Shown piece after piece: positions 1 to 11,148 of a DNA stretch of 35,730 nt. The stretch's first letter is position 1, and each line of letters opens with the position of its first letter. Made by a program: the position numbers and the translations under genes. The DNA lies in assembly GCF_009765785.1 (NCBI RefSeq), contig NZ_LMUT01000003.1, positions 93,310 through 129,039 on the forward strand, given 5' to 3'. The notes beneath the pieces are model-generated. The model was not told the DNA's origin, made no database searches, and saw only the letters and a program-made list of their open reading frames with translations. Origin of the DNA: Granulicella sp. L46 (GTDB taxonomy: Bacteria; Acidobacteriota; Terriglobia; Terriglobales; Acidobacteriaceae).

Positions 1-154
1 CGACGACGACGTCCATCGGCGTCGGCACGTCGAAGCCCTCGCTGACGATGCGCAACGCCTGGAAGATGGGAGGCATGTGCGCCTCTTCGAATTGAATGTC
101 AACGGCCGGACCGCTGATGCTCACTACTTTGCCAATGTTCTGTGTCTCTGCCAT
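1..154 (-). CDS. atpD: ATP synthase F1 subunit beta, N-terminal fragment
   Basis: Only the first 51 codons are in the window; the gene runs off the left edge. The start is the ATG whose complement lies at 152-154. The protein begins MAETQNIGKVVSISGPAVDI and continues with a QFEEAHMPPIF segment, the usual beta-barrel domain at the N-terminus of F1 beta. The catalytic P-loop lies outside the window. The gene follows atpG by 29 bp on the same strand, which is the normal gamma-beta order, and a purine-rich AAAGAGA stretch precedes the ATG. Beta carries the catalytic nucleotide sites of the F1 head on the cytoplasmic face of the membrane. The identification rests on the N-terminal sequence together with operon position. 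Confidence 0.93.
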   Translation of the reverse strand, partial: MAETQNIGKVVSISGPAVDIQFEEAHMPPIFQALRIVSEGFDVPTPMDVVV

Positions 155-183
155 AAGTCTCTTTCGTACGATCGCGTTTGCGC

Positions 184-1275
<1,092 letters not shown>

Positions 1276-1296
1276 TCGTCCTTATGCCGTGCGCTG

Positions 1297-2874
<1,578 letters not shown>

Positions 2875-2896
2875 TCAGATCTTGTTGCGTATGCGT

Positions 2897-3445
2897 CTAC
2901 GCTCCGGCTGCAATCAGCCGAGCTTTGAGTTGCTGTAGTTGTGCGCGAATCGATCCATCATAAACAGTGGATCCTATGGTGACGACAGCACCGCCCAGCA
3001 AGGTTGCATCTTCGCTGTAGGTAGCATGAACGTGCTGCTGACCGGTCATCGTCGAGATTTTTTCCTCAAGAAGCTTGCGGTTCTTCTCATCCAGCGGAAG
3101 AGCGCTGACAATTTCAGCCTCGGCGACGCTGGCGTTTTCGTCCGCAATGGTGTCGTACGCCGCTACCATGCTGCGGAGCTCGTGCAGGCGCTGATGATGG
3201 GCGATGACCGCGATGAAATTCCGCACCGTCTTGCTCATGCCGGATTTCGCGGCAATGGCATCGAGCACCTTGAGCTTCTGGGGCTCGGGAATCGAAGGAT
3301 TCTCGAGTACCTCACGCAACTCCGCGCTGGCTTCCAGCGTGTCGGCAAAGTCGTTCAATTGCCCTTGCGTGGCGACCACATCCAACTTCTGGTTAGAGAT
3401 AACAGCAGCCAACGCACGCGCATAGCGGAGATCAACAGCAGCCAT
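2897..3445 (-). CDS. atpH: ATP synthase F1 subunit delta
   Basis: This subunit links the F1 head to the peripheral b/b' stalk (OSCP homologue). At 182 aa the length is typical. The N-terminal helical domain begins MAAVDLRYARALAAV, and the C-terminal part contains the ATLLGGAVVTIGSTVYDGSIR segment typical of delta (LxGGxxIxxGxxxxDxSxxxxL). The ATG shares one base with the TAA stop of the upstream b gene, so the two are translationally coupled. The order b-delta-alpha-gamma-beta agrees with most F-ATPase operons. Confidence 0.95.
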   Translation of the reverse strand: MAAVDLRYARALAAVISNQKLDVVATQGQLNDFADTLEASAELREVLENPSIPEPQKLKVLDAIAAKSGMSKTVRNFIAVIAHHQRLHELRSMVAAYDTIADENASVAEAEIVSALPLDEKNRKLLEEKISTMTGQQHVHATYSEDATLLGGAVVTIGSTVYDGSIRAQLQQLKARLIAAGA

Positions 3446-4137
3446 TAGTTGTTGCTCCCTTCGCCAAGCTTGTGAGCAAAACTCTCAACGAGTAAGCGGT
3501 CCGTCTCCGCGGTGACGACGAGTTTGCGGGCTGCTTGCTCGATGGCCAGCTCTGCGGCATACTTCTGAATCTCGCGGCGTGCAAGAGTGGTCGCGCTTTG
3601 AATCTCTGCATCCGCAGCGGCGAGAATCTTGTTCTTCTCGTCTTCCACGCTGGCCAGGATTCGCTGCTCATCGCGTGCGGAATCTGCCTCGGCCTGAGCC
3701 CGCATCGCAGCGATCTGATCGTCCAGCTTGGCAAGCCGATCCTCTACGGAACTGAGTCTCGCAGTGGCCTCTTCGGTCGCGGTGCGCGCGTCCACCAGAT
3801 GCTTCTGGATTGCCGTGCTGCGGTTGCGGAAGGCCTTGGGAAGAACCTTGAACAACCCATATCCAATGCCGCCAAACAGAAGGACAATGTTGAAGATCGT
3901 GAAAACGTTGGCGGCCGTCTCAGGCTTCATGCCCAGCAGAGCGCCGAGCTTTACCACTGGCGCGGACATCCGGTACTGGTCGGTCTCGCTCAGGACTGTC
4001 TGATGTCCATTCGCTGGAGTCGACGCGGGCGCGGCGGAGGTTTGCGCAAGAATTGGTTGAACAATCGACAGAGCAAGGAACAGCCCGAACGTGAGGACAA
4101 GGAAACGGGGCAGCATGATGAACCGGCGAGAGATCAT
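3445..4137 (-). CDS. atpF: ATP synthase F0 subunit b with signal-like N-terminus
   Basis: This is a peripheral-stalk b subunit of 230 aa, well above the usual 155-170. Two hydrophobic segments are seen. A signal-peptide-like stretch at residues 1-31 ends in PILAQ. After about 45 polar residues comes a membrane helix at about 78-98 (NVFTIFNIVLLFGGIGYGLF). The remainder is a long charged helix (TARLSSVEDRLAKLDDQIA onwards) expected to form the right-handed coiled coil with b'. The first codons overlap the end of the b' gene (ATGA, 4134-4137). The extra N-terminal export-like segment means the true N-terminus may be periplasmic or processed; that is inference. Two ATGs, MISRR and MLPRF, could both start it. 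Confidence 0.9.
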   Translation of the reverse strand: MISRRFIMLPRFLVLTFGLFLALSIVQPILAQTSAAPASTPANGHQTVLSETDQYRMSAPVVKLGALLGMKPETAANVFTIFNIVLLFGGIGYGLFKVLPKAFRNRSTAIQKHLVDARTATEEATARLSSVEDRLAKLDDQIAAMRAQAEADSARDEQRILASVEDEKNKILAAADAEIQSATTLARREIQKYAAELAIEQAARKLVVTAETDRLLVESFAHKLGEGSNN

Positions 4138-4601
4138 GAAGGGCGCGCCTCCGAGAGTTTGGTTCCGGCCGGAAGTACGGCACGTAAAATCTGCTCGCTG
4201 AGCTGCGCGGTCGACTCCTCGATCTGCTTACGCGCTCCGGCGGACATCCCCTCGATCTCCTGCCGCGCTGCATTCACGCGAGCCTGAGCAGCATCGCGTG
4301 CGCTCTTCACGGCTTGATCCCGCTCAGCCTGCCATTGCTGCACTTTACGCTCGCGCGCAGCCATCATCTCGCTACGTGCAGCTCGCAACTTTTCCTCGTA
4401 CACGGTGGCTTCGGCCTCGGCCGCGGAAATTGCGTCGCGTGCTCTTTCGACGGCGCCCGTGGTCCGTGCGCGACGCTCCGCCAGGGTCTTGTCGAGAGGT
4501 TTGCGCACCAAGGGTCCGTACGCCGCCACCAGCAGAAGAAAAAAGACCATGGTCGGCACAGAGCCGAGCACTAGACCACCAAGTTGATGCAAAATTTCCA
4601 T
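4134..4601 (-). CDS. ATP synthase F0 subunit b' (second b-type subunit)
   Basis: This is a 155-aa b-type subunit and the first gene of the operon. One N-terminal membrane helix lies at about residues 8-28 (GGLVLGSVPTMVFFLLLVAA). It is followed by the RKPLDKTLAERRART motif found after the helix in b and b' proteins, then a continuous alanine- and charge-rich coiled coil. A pair of unequal b genes implies a b/b' heterodimer stalk, as in cyanobacteria and alphaproteobacteria; here the longer protein follows by a 4-bp overlap. No strong Shine-Dalgarno is visible before the ATG at 4601. The a and c subunit genes that usually precede b are absent upstream, where hflX lies instead. Confidence 0.9.
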   Translation of the reverse strand: MEILHQLGGLVLGSVPTMVFFLLLVAAYGPLVRKPLDKTLAERRARTTGAVERARDAISAAEAEATVYEEKLRAARSEMMAARERKVQQWQAERDQAVKSARDAAQARVNAARQEIEGMSAGARKQIEESTAQLSEQILRAVLPAGTKLSEARPS

Positions 4602-4721
4602 GAGATTCTAGGGTTCTTCAGGAGGGGGTAAAGGCTCGTCGCTTCCAGGAGCAATTCAAGCCCTGTTGTCTACTGCCGAGCACCGCTCAAGCATTTCTAT
4701 TTTTTCAATTCGCTCCCTTTA

Positions 4722-4751
4722 TTTGTAGCAAAGCTGGGAGTTGGAAGTCAA
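4722..4751 (-). promoter_or_regulatory. Putative sigma70-type promoter of the ATP synthase operon
   Basis: Read on the minus strand, TTGACT (complement of 4746-4751) is followed after 18 bp by TACAAA (complement of 4722-4727). It lies about 120 bp upstream of the b' start codon and points into the operon. The -35 matches five of six consensus bases and the -10 four of six. It is the best promoter match noticed in this gap, but it was found by eye only. Confidence 0.45.
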
Positions 4752-4885
4752 AGAATGAGCGCGTTATGGATGCAATTCTGGAAGATTCTTCGGACAGACA
4801 CGATAATCGCTTTTCTCGCTCGATTTCTCATTATTTTCTTCTTCCATTGTGCGTGTCGGGAGTAGGATATTTCTTACCACCCTGA

Positions 4886-4952
4886 GACCCATTCCGGGTC
4901 ATGCAGGCCGCGTGAAACGGGACACCACCTCCGCTCCCGATCAGGCGGCCTG
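4886..4952. other. Structured intergenic element (three stems) between hflX and the atp operon
   Basis: In the 366-bp gap 4602-4967 this short stretch contains three stems. A perfect 5-bp hairpin is GACCC at 4886-4890 with GGGTC at 4896-4900. A perfect 8-bp outer stem is CAGGCCGC at 4904-4911 with GCGGCCTG at 4945-4952. Inside it lies a 5-bp stem, CGGGA at 4918-4922 with TCCCG at 4935-4939. No run of T follows on either strand, so a simple Rho-independent terminator is unlikely. It could be a small RNA, the 3' end of the hflX transcript or a leader. The rest of the gap is A+T-rich and shows only the promoter listed separately. Confidence 0.4.
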
Positions 4953-4967
4953 TACTAGTTTGTGGGG

Positions 4968-6452
4968 CTAATCATGAACAGCTTCGAGTGGCTTCACATG
5001 ACGGTGCTGATAACGCTTGTAGCGCTCCAACAGAGAGCTCGGCCCGATGGCGTGAAGATAGACTAGATTCCCCTCGAATCGTTGTCCGGTAATGGTTGCT
5101 CCGCGCTCCAAGGCGGCAAGAACTCGGCCCTCAGCCTGCGGAATGCGAAATTCAACCGATTCGAGTGGATCGGCTGTCAATGCTGCGTCAATAGCATGCA
5201 GTAGATCTTCCAAACCATCGCCCGTGAGGGCAGAAACGGCGATCGTTCCCTTCCCTTGGGAGCCTGGCTGAATATCTGAACCAGCGGGCAGCAAATCGAT
5301 CTTATTCAAGACTTGCAGCGTGGGTTTGTCCATCACGCCCAACTCTGTCAGGACGGCCTCCACCTGGGCTCGCTGTTCATCGAGCGTGGGGCTGGCTGCG
5401 TCGCGCACGTGCAGGAGGAGTTCGGCGCGTTCGACCTCTTCAAGCGTGGCGCGAAAGCTGGTCACAAGAGCGTGGGGGAGGTTTCGGATGAATCCAACGG
5501 TGTCTGAAAGCAGCACTTTGCGTCGCGAAGGAAGGGTCAACTGACGCAGTTTGGGGTCGAGCGTGGCGAACATTCGCTCGGAGGCAAGGACCTCTCCGCC
5601 GGTCAAGGAGTTGAACAAGGTGGATTTGCCGGCATTGGTGTATCCAACCAAGGCTACAGTGGGCACAGGGACGGCCTCGCGCCTGCCGCGCTGTTGACGC
5701 CTAATGCGCCGGACGGCTTCGAGTTGCTGCTTGATGCGATCGAGGCGGCCATTGATTTTGCGGCGATCGGTCTCGAGTTGGGTTTCGCCGGGACCGCGGG
5801 TTCCAATGCCGCCGCCGGTCTGGGACATAGTCTTGCCGCGACCGGCTAATCGAGGCAGTTGATATTCAAGCTGTGCCAACTCCACCTGCAACTGCCCTTC
5901 CCGCGTGCGAGCGTGGCGGGCAAAGATGTCGAGAATGAGTTGGGTGCGATCGATGACCGTGCAAGGCAATCGCGCTTCAACGTTGCGAGCCTGGGACGGC
6001 GTCAGATCGTGATCGAAGAGGACCAGACTTGCGCCGGTCGACGCAACGGTGGCGATGATTTCATCGAGCTTTCCTCCGCCTACCAGGGTGGCGGGATCGG
6101 GCCGGCCGCGACGCTGGATCAAGACTGCTGCGATGGTTGCGCCGGCAGACCTGGCTAGCTCCTGAAACTCGGCTAGCGAGGCATCGAAGTCCAGATCGAC
6201 TGGAGGCTCAGCTGCGGGCGTTGGAGTTTCCGGAATATCGTCGAGGTGATTGGCAGAGGACGGATCACGCTCGGAAATAGCTGCTGCAGCGCGGGCCTGC
6301 TGCGCTACGCTCGAGGGGCGAAAGCGATCAGAGGTGAACTCGACAGCAACCAGAACGGCGCTTTCACGCGAAGTTCGCTGCCGCGAGCGCAGGAGATCCC
6401 GCTCAACGGCTTCGCGATTCGCTCTTGCCTTGGATGCTGGCTTATTGGGCAC
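4968..6452 (-). CDS. hflX: GTPase HflX
   Basis: HflX is a ribosome-binding GTPase that splits or rescues stalled 70S ribosomes under stress. The protein has an N-terminal HflX domain from about residue 90 ([26 protein letters not shown]). The glycine-rich linker [19 protein letters not shown] is the family hallmark. The G domain carries G1 [10 protein letters not shown]3 [10 protein letters not shown] and G4 NKID. At 494 aa it is longer than E. coli HflX (about 426) because of an N-terminal extension rich in polar residues. The start chosen is GTG at 6452, with AAGG four bases before it; a later start is possible. The gene follows hfq by 50 bp on the same strand, the arrangement known from enterobacteria, so an hfq-hflX operon is likely. 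Confidence 0.94.
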   Translation of the reverse strand: MPNKPASKARANREAVERDLLRSRQRTSRESAVLVAVEFTSDRFRPSSVAQQARAAAAISERDPSSANHLDDIPETPTPAAEPPVDLDFDASLAEFQELARSAGATIAAVLIQRRGRPDPATLVGGGKLDEIIATVASTGASLVLFDHDLTPSQARNVEARLPCTVIDRTQLILDIFARHARTREGQLQVELAQLEYQLPRLAGRGKTMSQTGGGIGTRGPGETQLETDRRKINGRLDRIKQQLEAVRRIRRQQRGRREAVPVPTVALVGYTNAGKSTLFNSLTGGEVLASERMFATLDPKLRQLTLPSRRKVLLSDTVGFIRNLPHALVTSFRATLEEVERAELLLHVRDAASPTLDEQRAQVEAVLTELGVMDKPTLQVLNKIDLLPAGSDIQPGSQGKGTIAVSALTGDGLEDLLHAIDAALTADPLESVEFRIPQAEGRVLAALERGATITGQRFEGNLVYLHAIGPSSLLERYKRYQHRHVKPLEAVHD

Positions 6453-6502
6453 GTTGCCTTGTAACTCTCGCGAGCAGACATCGCCTGAAGGCGGCGGATC
6501 GG

Positions 6503-6805
6503 CTAGCTATTGGCTGCTCCCGTGGCTGGCTGAGGAGTCTCGGCGTGGGTTGTCGCGACAGGACGAGTCTCGCTACGCGTTTCGCCAAAGCCGGAGGGGC
6601 GACCGCTGACCACCGTGGAGATTGCATGCTTGAAGATCAATTGTTCCTGCGCGTTGTTTTCGAGCAGAACAGAATATTTATCAAAGGAACGAATCTTTCC
6701 TGTCAGCTTTACACCGCTGACGAGGTAGATGGTAATGGGGCTCTTGTCTTTGCGGACCGTATTCAGGAACGTATCCTGAATATTCTGTGCCGGCTTGGAA
6801 TCCAT
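6503..6805 (-). CDS. hfq: RNA chaperone Hfq
   Basis: Hfq forms a hexameric Sm-like ring that pairs small RNAs with mRNAs. The 100-aa product starts [19 protein letters not shown]. Sm1 is seen in [20 protein letters not shown], with Sm2 in IFKHAISTV, whose FKHAIST matches the YKHAIST signature of the family with F for Y. The C-terminal tail is short and rich in T, A, P and E. The open frame extends 31 codons further upstream, but GGAGAT six bases before the ATG at 6805 and the conserved N-terminus fix this start. hflX follows after 50 bp. The miaA gene common upstream of hfq in enterobacteria is absent; a divergent aminotransferase lies there. Confidence 0.96.
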   Translation of the reverse strand: MDSKPAQNIQDTFLNTVRKDKSPITIYLVSGVKLTGKIRSFDKYSVLLENNAQEQLIFKHAISTVVSGRPSGFGETRSETRPVATTHAETPQPATGAANS

Positions 6806-6977
6806 GGGCCGATCTCCTCTTATCATTTCACTCAACCATTTTTTGACATTCCGCGCCAAAGACTCGCGGTCGAACCTTGCAGCAAAGCAGACATGCACCC
6901 TTCACACTATCGCCTTCGATGCTTCAGGACAAGGGGTTGGAACACGGATTGGGCGGGGAAGGTCTTGAAAGATTACG

Positions 6978-8144
6978 ATGATAGAGATGATTGAGACGGA
7001 TACTCACCCAAAACTGCTCGCTGTTCCGATGCTGGATTTTAGCCGCGAATTTGCGGAAATTCGCGAAGAAGTGCTGGCCGCGATTGCTGGGGTTTGTGAG
7101 TCGCAGCGGTTCATTCTGGGGCCGGAGGTTGCTCGGTTTGAGGCGGCGGCGGCTGAGGCTTGCGGGGTTCCGTTTGCGGTGGGGTGTGCGAGTGGGACCG
7201 ATGCGCTGTGGTTGGCGTTGACAGCATTGAAGATAGGGGCTGGGGATGCGGTTGTTACTACACCGTTTAGCTTTTTTGCTACGGTGAGTTCGATTTTGAG
7301 AGTCGGCGCTTGGCCGGTTTTGGCGGATATTGACGAGAGGACTTTCAACCTTTCGGCGGGGGCTGTGGAGAAGGTTTTGGGGGCCGATGTTGTGGGGATT
7401 ATGCCGGTGCATCTGTACGGGCAATGTGCTGATATTACTGCGCTTACGGCGCTCGCGAGGGAGCGGGGATTGAAGGTGGTGGAGGATGCGGCGCAGGCGT
7501 TTGGGGCTTCCTGGGAGGGGGTGAAGGCTGGGGGGTTGGGGGATGCTGCGGCGTTTAGCTTCTATCCGACTAAGAATCTGGCTGCGTTTGGGGACGCTGG
7601 GATGGTTTCTACTCGCGATGAGGTTGTTGCCGAGCGGGCTAAGATGTTGAGACAACATGGGATGCGGCGACGGTATTACCACGATGAGGTGGGGTGGAAC
7701 TCGCGGCTGGATACGCTGCAGGCGGCGGTTTTGGAGGTGAAGTTGCAGCGGGTGGAGGCTGGGAATCGGCGGCGGCGGGAGCTGGCTTCCCTTTATAATG
7801 AGCGGTTTACGGCTGCTGGGTTGGTGGGAAAGACTACAGCCGAGGGGGTCGTGCTTCCCTTCACCGATCCTCGGGCGGAACATGTGTTTCACCAGTATGT
7901 GATTCGGGCGCCGAAGCGGGATGCGCTGCGGGAGTACCTGACGGCGCATTCGATTGGGTCGGAAGTGTATTACCCTCTGGTACTTAGCTTGCAGGAGAGC
8001 TTGAAGTTTCTGGGGTATAAGAAGGGCGATTTCCCGGTTAGTGAGAAGGCTGCTGAGGAGGTTTTGGCGCTGCCGATTTATCCGGAATTGCGGGTGGAGG
8101 AGTTGGAGAGCGTGGTGGAAGCGATTCGGCGGTTTTACGCTTAG
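6978..8144 (+). CDS. DegT/DnrJ/EryC1/StrS-family PLP aminotransferase
   Basis: This is a 388-aa fold-type I PLP enzyme of the sugar aminotransferase family, which transfers an amino group to keto-sugar nucleotides for cell-surface polysaccharides or glycosylated products. Motifs seen are GCASGTDALWLAL near residue 75 (cofactor phosphate site), VEDAAQAFGA (Asp contacting the pyridine ring), and SFYPTKNLAAFGDAGM with Lys199 as the expected Schiff-base lysine. The HQYVIRAPKRD and YYPLVLSLQ segments near the end are also typical. No other sugar genes lie near, so the substrate cannot be named. Two in-frame ATGs compete, at 6978 and 6987; neither has a clear ribosome site. It is divergent from hfq and followed directly by a hairpin terminator. 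Confidence 0.9.
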   Translation: MIEMIETDTHPKLLAVPMLDFSREFAEIREEVLAAIAGVCESQRFILGPEVARFEAAAAEACGVPFAVGCASGTDALWLALTALKIGAGDAVVTTPFSFFATVSSILRVGAWPVLADIDERTFNLSAGAVEKVLGADVVGIMPVHLYGQCADITALTALARERGLKVVEDAAQAFGASWEGVKAGGLGDAAAFSFYPTKNLAAFGDAGMVSTRDEVVAERAKMLRQHGMRRRYYHDEVGWNSRLDTLQAAVLEVKLQRVEAGNRRRRELASLYNERFTAAGLVGKTTAEGVVLPFTDPRAEHVFHQYVIRAPKRDALREYLTAHSIGSEVYYPLVLSLQESLKFLGYKKGDFPVSEKAAEEVLALPIYPELRVEELESVVEAIRRFYA

Positions 8145-8166
8145 ATGGGGGATTTGGCCCATTTTT
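8145..8166 (+). terminator. Rho-independent terminator after the aminotransferase
   Basis: ATGGG (8145-8149) pairs with CCCAT (8158-8162), followed by TTTT. The element begins directly after the TAG stop codon of the aminotransferase. The stem is short, but position and T-run agree. Confidence 0.6.
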
Positions 8167-8272
8167 CGTAAATTTCGGGCTCCAAATCGAGTGCTTTAGG
8201 TGGGTTTCGGGACGCAAATCGGGGGGTTCAGCCTGGTTATTTGGGGATCGGCTGACCTAGCTTGCAGATAGA

Positions 8273-8288
8273 TGGGTCAAATGACCCA
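8273..8288. repeat. Palindrome with 7-bp arms
   Basis: TGGGTCA and TGACCCA are separated by AA, forming a perfect inverted repeat in the gene-free stretch 8167-8665. It has the same two-base centre as the REP-like palindromes elsewhere in the window. Apart from this and the composite repeat at 8353-8632, nothing else is seen in that stretch. Confidence 0.5.
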
Positions 8289-8352
8289 ATTGTCGGGTGG
8301 GAGCGTTCTTTGCGGTCGTTTGGGAAGGCTTCTTATTGAGCAATGGCAACGG

Positions 8353-8632
8353 TCTCCCAGGGGCTAAAGCCCTTTGGTTGGGTGTTGCGATTGTCCGGGC
8401 TAAAGCCCGGACCTATCTCAGAGGCAAAGACAGGGGCAACGGCAAAAGCGAAAGAAGAAGCAGATTCCCGGAGGGAATGACAGAAAGAAAAGCAAGGGCA
8501 AGAACGAAGGCAACAGCAGATTCCCGGAGGGGATGACAGCCGGAAAAGCAAGGGCAACGGCAAAGGCCAATGCGGGGGTCTCTCCACTCCGCATCACAAA
8601 GACAAAGGCGTGATGCTCCGGTCGAGATGACG
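8353..8632 (+). repeat. Composite dispersed repeat, full copy A
   Basis: The parts in order are as follows. First is a palindrome GGGCT-AA-AGCCC (8361-8372). Second is an 8-bp-arm palindrome TCCGGGCT-AA-AGCCCGGA (8394-8411), then ACCTATCTCAGAGGCAA. Third is a purine-rich GGCAA/CAACGG tract with two copies of the AGCAGATTCCC...GGGAATGACAG module (8457-8483 and 8514-8539). Last is the tail GGGGTCTCTCCACT, a hairpin with GCATCAC at 8591-8597 and GTGATGC at 8610-8616, and the end motif CGGTCGAGATGACG. The same order recurs at 18342 and 23959. No coding potential is credible. Confidence 0.85.
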
Positions 8633-8665
8633 AGATTATCGGCAGAAGAGAACGGACGCGATTCG

Positions 8666-9865
8666 CTAGGGTTTGGGGTGCTTGGGGGCTGGCTTGGCAG
8701 CCTTGCGGGCGGCTTTCTTGGCGGCTTTGGAGCCGGGCTTTGCCGGTTCGGCTTCGGGGTGGGCTTCGGGCTCGGGCTGGGTGCCGGGGGGGAGGATGCG
8801 GCGGCAGATGTTGCCTTCCAGGCGGTAGGTCTTGGCGATGGTGCGGCCGGGCTTGATGAGGCCAGTGGTGGGGTCGGGTGCGGGGATGGGCTGGTCGGCG
8901 GCCAGGACGCGGTAGGTGAAGGTGGGGAGCTCGAGGGCGGCTAAGGGTCCCTTGCCGTAGGGGTCCTTGGTGGCGCCTAGCTTCACGGGCAGGTAGCCGA
9001 CGATGTTGCGTTCGGCGAAGCCGGTCTCGTAGCGGTGCTTTTTGGTGTTCCAGGTGAAGACGCGGATCTGGTTGAAGTCGTAGGGGAGGCCGGCTTTGTA
9101 GGGGGAGAGGACGGTGACGTAGACGGGGATGGAGGTGATGGTGTTGCCGTTGTCGAGGATGCCGGAGTCGGGGTCGTCGACATGGGTGAGGATGTAAGCG
9201 CCGACGATGCGCTGGCCTTCGGCGTAGCGAAGGAGGGAGTCGGGGGCGGAGACCTCGAGGAGGCGGCTGAAGACCCAGCCGGTTTGACCTTTCGCATCGC
9301 GGACGAGCCACCAGTCTTCATAGACGGGGCCTGCAGGCGGGGCGTTGGGATCGGATTGCGCAGGCTGGGCTCCGGGAGTGACGGGCTTGGTTACGGAGGC
9401 GCGCTGGAGGAGGCTGAGGGTTCCGTTCGGGGTGAGCAGGTAGAGCTTGTCGGTGAGGCGGCCGGGGGTGACGTGGAGGTACGCGTCGTCGCTGGTGGTG
9501 GCGGTGGCGACTACGGGGTCCTTGGCGTGATCTTTGCGGAGAGTGTCGAATTTGTCGGCGATGTCTTGCGGGGCGGTGAGGCGTTCTTCAATCCAGCCGA
9601 TTTCGCCGCTGGGGGTGCGGACTTTGACCCAGCGGCGGGCGTGGTCGAGGACGACGAGTTGTTCGCCGTTGGTGGCGGTGCCGGTGCGGTTGGAGACAGC
9701 GGCGACGCGGTCGCGGAGGAAGGTCTGCTTGGAGGTGACGTAGACGTACTTATCCGCGGGCGCGGTGCGGAAGTGGGAGCAGCCGGAGAGCGCGCAGGTG
9801 AGGGCGATCGCTACGAGGACACGCGCGAGGGACCGGTTCAACCGCTTCGATGGAATTTGCTGCAT
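8666..9865 (-). CDS. Lipoprotein with SH3-like domains
   Basis: The protein is a predicted outer- or inner-membrane lipoprotein of about 399 aa. The signal peptide (RSLARVLVAIALTCALSGC) ends in a lipobox LSGC, so processing at that cysteine is expected. After it come stretches resembling bacterial SH3 repeats: TFLRDRVAAVSNRTGTA with WVKVRTPSGEIGWI, and a second WWLVRDAKGQTGWVFSRLL. The C-terminus is a lysine/alanine/proline-rich tail (KAAKKAARKAAKPAPK). The open frame runs 45 codons further upstream, but the ATG at 9865 puts the signal peptide at the N-terminus. No clear ribosome site is seen. Bacterial SH3 domains often bind cell wall, so an envelope role is inferred; no specific function is recognised. 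Confidence 0.75.
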   Translation of the reverse strand: MQQIPSKRLNRSLARVLVAIALTCALSGCSHFRTAPADKYVYVTSKQTFLRDRVAAVSNRTGTATNGEQLVVLDHARRWVKVRTPSGEIGWIEERLTAPQDIADKFDTLRKDHAKDPVVATATTSDDAYLHVTPGRLTDKLYLLTPNGTLSLLQRASVTKPVTPGAQPAQSDPNAPPAGPVYEDWWLVRDAKGQTGWVFSRLLEVSAPDSLLRYAEGQRIVGAYILTHVDDPDSGILDNGNTITSIPVYVTVLSPYKAGLPYDFNQIRVFTWNTKKHRYETGFAERNIVGYLPVKLGATKDPYGKGPLAALELPTFTYRVLAADQPIPAPDPTTGLIKPGRTIAKTYRLEGNICRRILPPGTQPEPEAHPEAEPAKPGSKAAKKAARKAAKPAPKHPKP

Positions 9866-10015
9866 GGTTGGGTGATGCCTTTGGAGGTTGCTGCGATGTA
9901 TGGTCGCTGCATCCAGAGTAGCGCGAAGTGGGCAGAGCTTTAGTGTATGCGCGGATACGGCGGGGTGGGTGGTTCGGATTTGGGATTGGGTGGGCGACAC
10001 GAGGCGCCGGCCGGA

Positions 10016-11077
10016 TTATTGCGGCACTTTGAAATTAAGGGTGATCGTCGTATTCAGGTCTGCCGGCTGCCCGTTCAGCATGGCAGGCTCATATCTCCAC
10101 TGGCGCACCGCATCCAGCGCCGCTGCGGATAGCGCAGCATCCGGGCTGCTAACAATCTTGGCATCCTTGACGGAGCCATCCTTGCCGATCAGCGCAGAAA
10201 GCACCACCGTGCCTTCTTTCCTCATTGCGATATAACTTTGAGGAAAGATGGGTTCGACTCTGTGGATCAGCGACGGTAGCTGGATACCACCACCCTTCGG
10301 CACAACGATGACTACAGGTGGAGGAGGCTCCTTTGCGTCGGCGGCCGGGGTAAACGCGTCATCATCGGCCGCAACCAGGTTCGACTCCTCCAGCGTCGCG
10401 ACCAAGCGCTTCTTGCCGACATACAAAATCTCTATGTCGCCCGGAAAATAATGGTCTTGGAATTTCTGCACCTTGCCATAGACGTTGATCAGACTGCCAT
10501 TTTCATGACTCGCCGTCAGCACCGGCTGCGCTTTCAGGAAGCAGTACGTTGGCCATACCGCCCCGAACGAAGGCGGGGTATTGTTCGGAGCTGCGGTACG
10601 TACCGATCCAACACATTCCAGCTCGGTGGTGGACGTCTTCGTCGTGAAGTGTTTGAGCTGCCGGCCGTCGGACGGTGAATCCTTCATGGTCAGAAACCCT
10701 GGAGTCATCACCCAGTACAGTCGATGCGGCATGCTTGGGATGCTCGTCCTGCCCGGCAATTCCAGCACCTTGTTTGCGGCTGTGCGCCATTCGACGCTCG
10801 ACTGGTCCCCCTGCGTCCACATAGCCTTGCTCCCTTTCTCCGTAGAGTGCCAGTAGTCGAACATGCCCTCCCCATCCGGCTGGCCGCTGATGTCGAACGA
10901 CTGGTAGTGATAGCGAATGTGCCAGGGTTTCATGTCTGGTGAGGCGTAGTCATAAAACGGGGCGGCCGCGCGGAGGAGCGCATCGGGATCGGCGGCGGGC
11001 GGAGTGGCCGTGTCGTTTTGCGCCAGAAGAATTGGGGCAAAGGCGAAGGCAAGAGCAACGAAGGAGCACTTTTTCAC
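10016..11077 (-). CDS. Exported protein with TonB C-terminal domain
   Basis: The likely start is GTG at 11077, giving a 353-aa protein with a short signal peptide (KKCSFVALAFAFAPILLAQ). The upstream half of the long open frame lies antisense to the beta-propeller gene and is arginine/histidine-rich, so it was discarded. The last 90 residues are a TonB C-terminal domain: PIFPQSYIAMRKEGTVVLSA, GKDGSVKDAKIVSS, AALDAVRQWRYEPAMLNGQP, ending TITLNFKVPQ. The middle (PWHIRYHYQSFD, GMFDYWHS, YFPGDIEILYVGKK) is not recognised. There is no N-terminal anchor with a proline-rich linker like classical TonB, so an energy-transducing role is doubtful. Its neighbours are also exported proteins. Confidence 0.8.
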   Translation of the reverse strand: MKKCSFVALAFAFAPILLAQNDTATPPAADPDALLRAAAPFYDYASPDMKPWHIRYHYQSFDISGQPDGEGMFDYWHSTEKGSKAMWTQGDQSSVEWRTAANKVLELPGRTSIPSMPHRLYWVMTPGFLTMKDSPSDGRQLKHFTTKTSTTELECVGSVRTAAPNNTPPSFGAVWPTYCFLKAQPVLTASHENGSLINVYGKVQKFQDHYFPGDIEILYVGKKRLVATLEESNLVAADDDAFTPAADAKEPPPPVVIVVPKGGGIQLPSLIHRVEPIFPQSYIAMRKEGTVVLSALIGKDGSVKDAKIVSSPDAALSAAALDAVRQWRYEPAMLNGQPADLNTTITLNFKVPQ

Positions 11078-11148
11078 GCCCCAAGCGTAGCAGGATTTTC
11101 CAGCCGCGTCCGGAAATGCCAGAGGATGCTGAAGCGCTTGGGGCGGGG

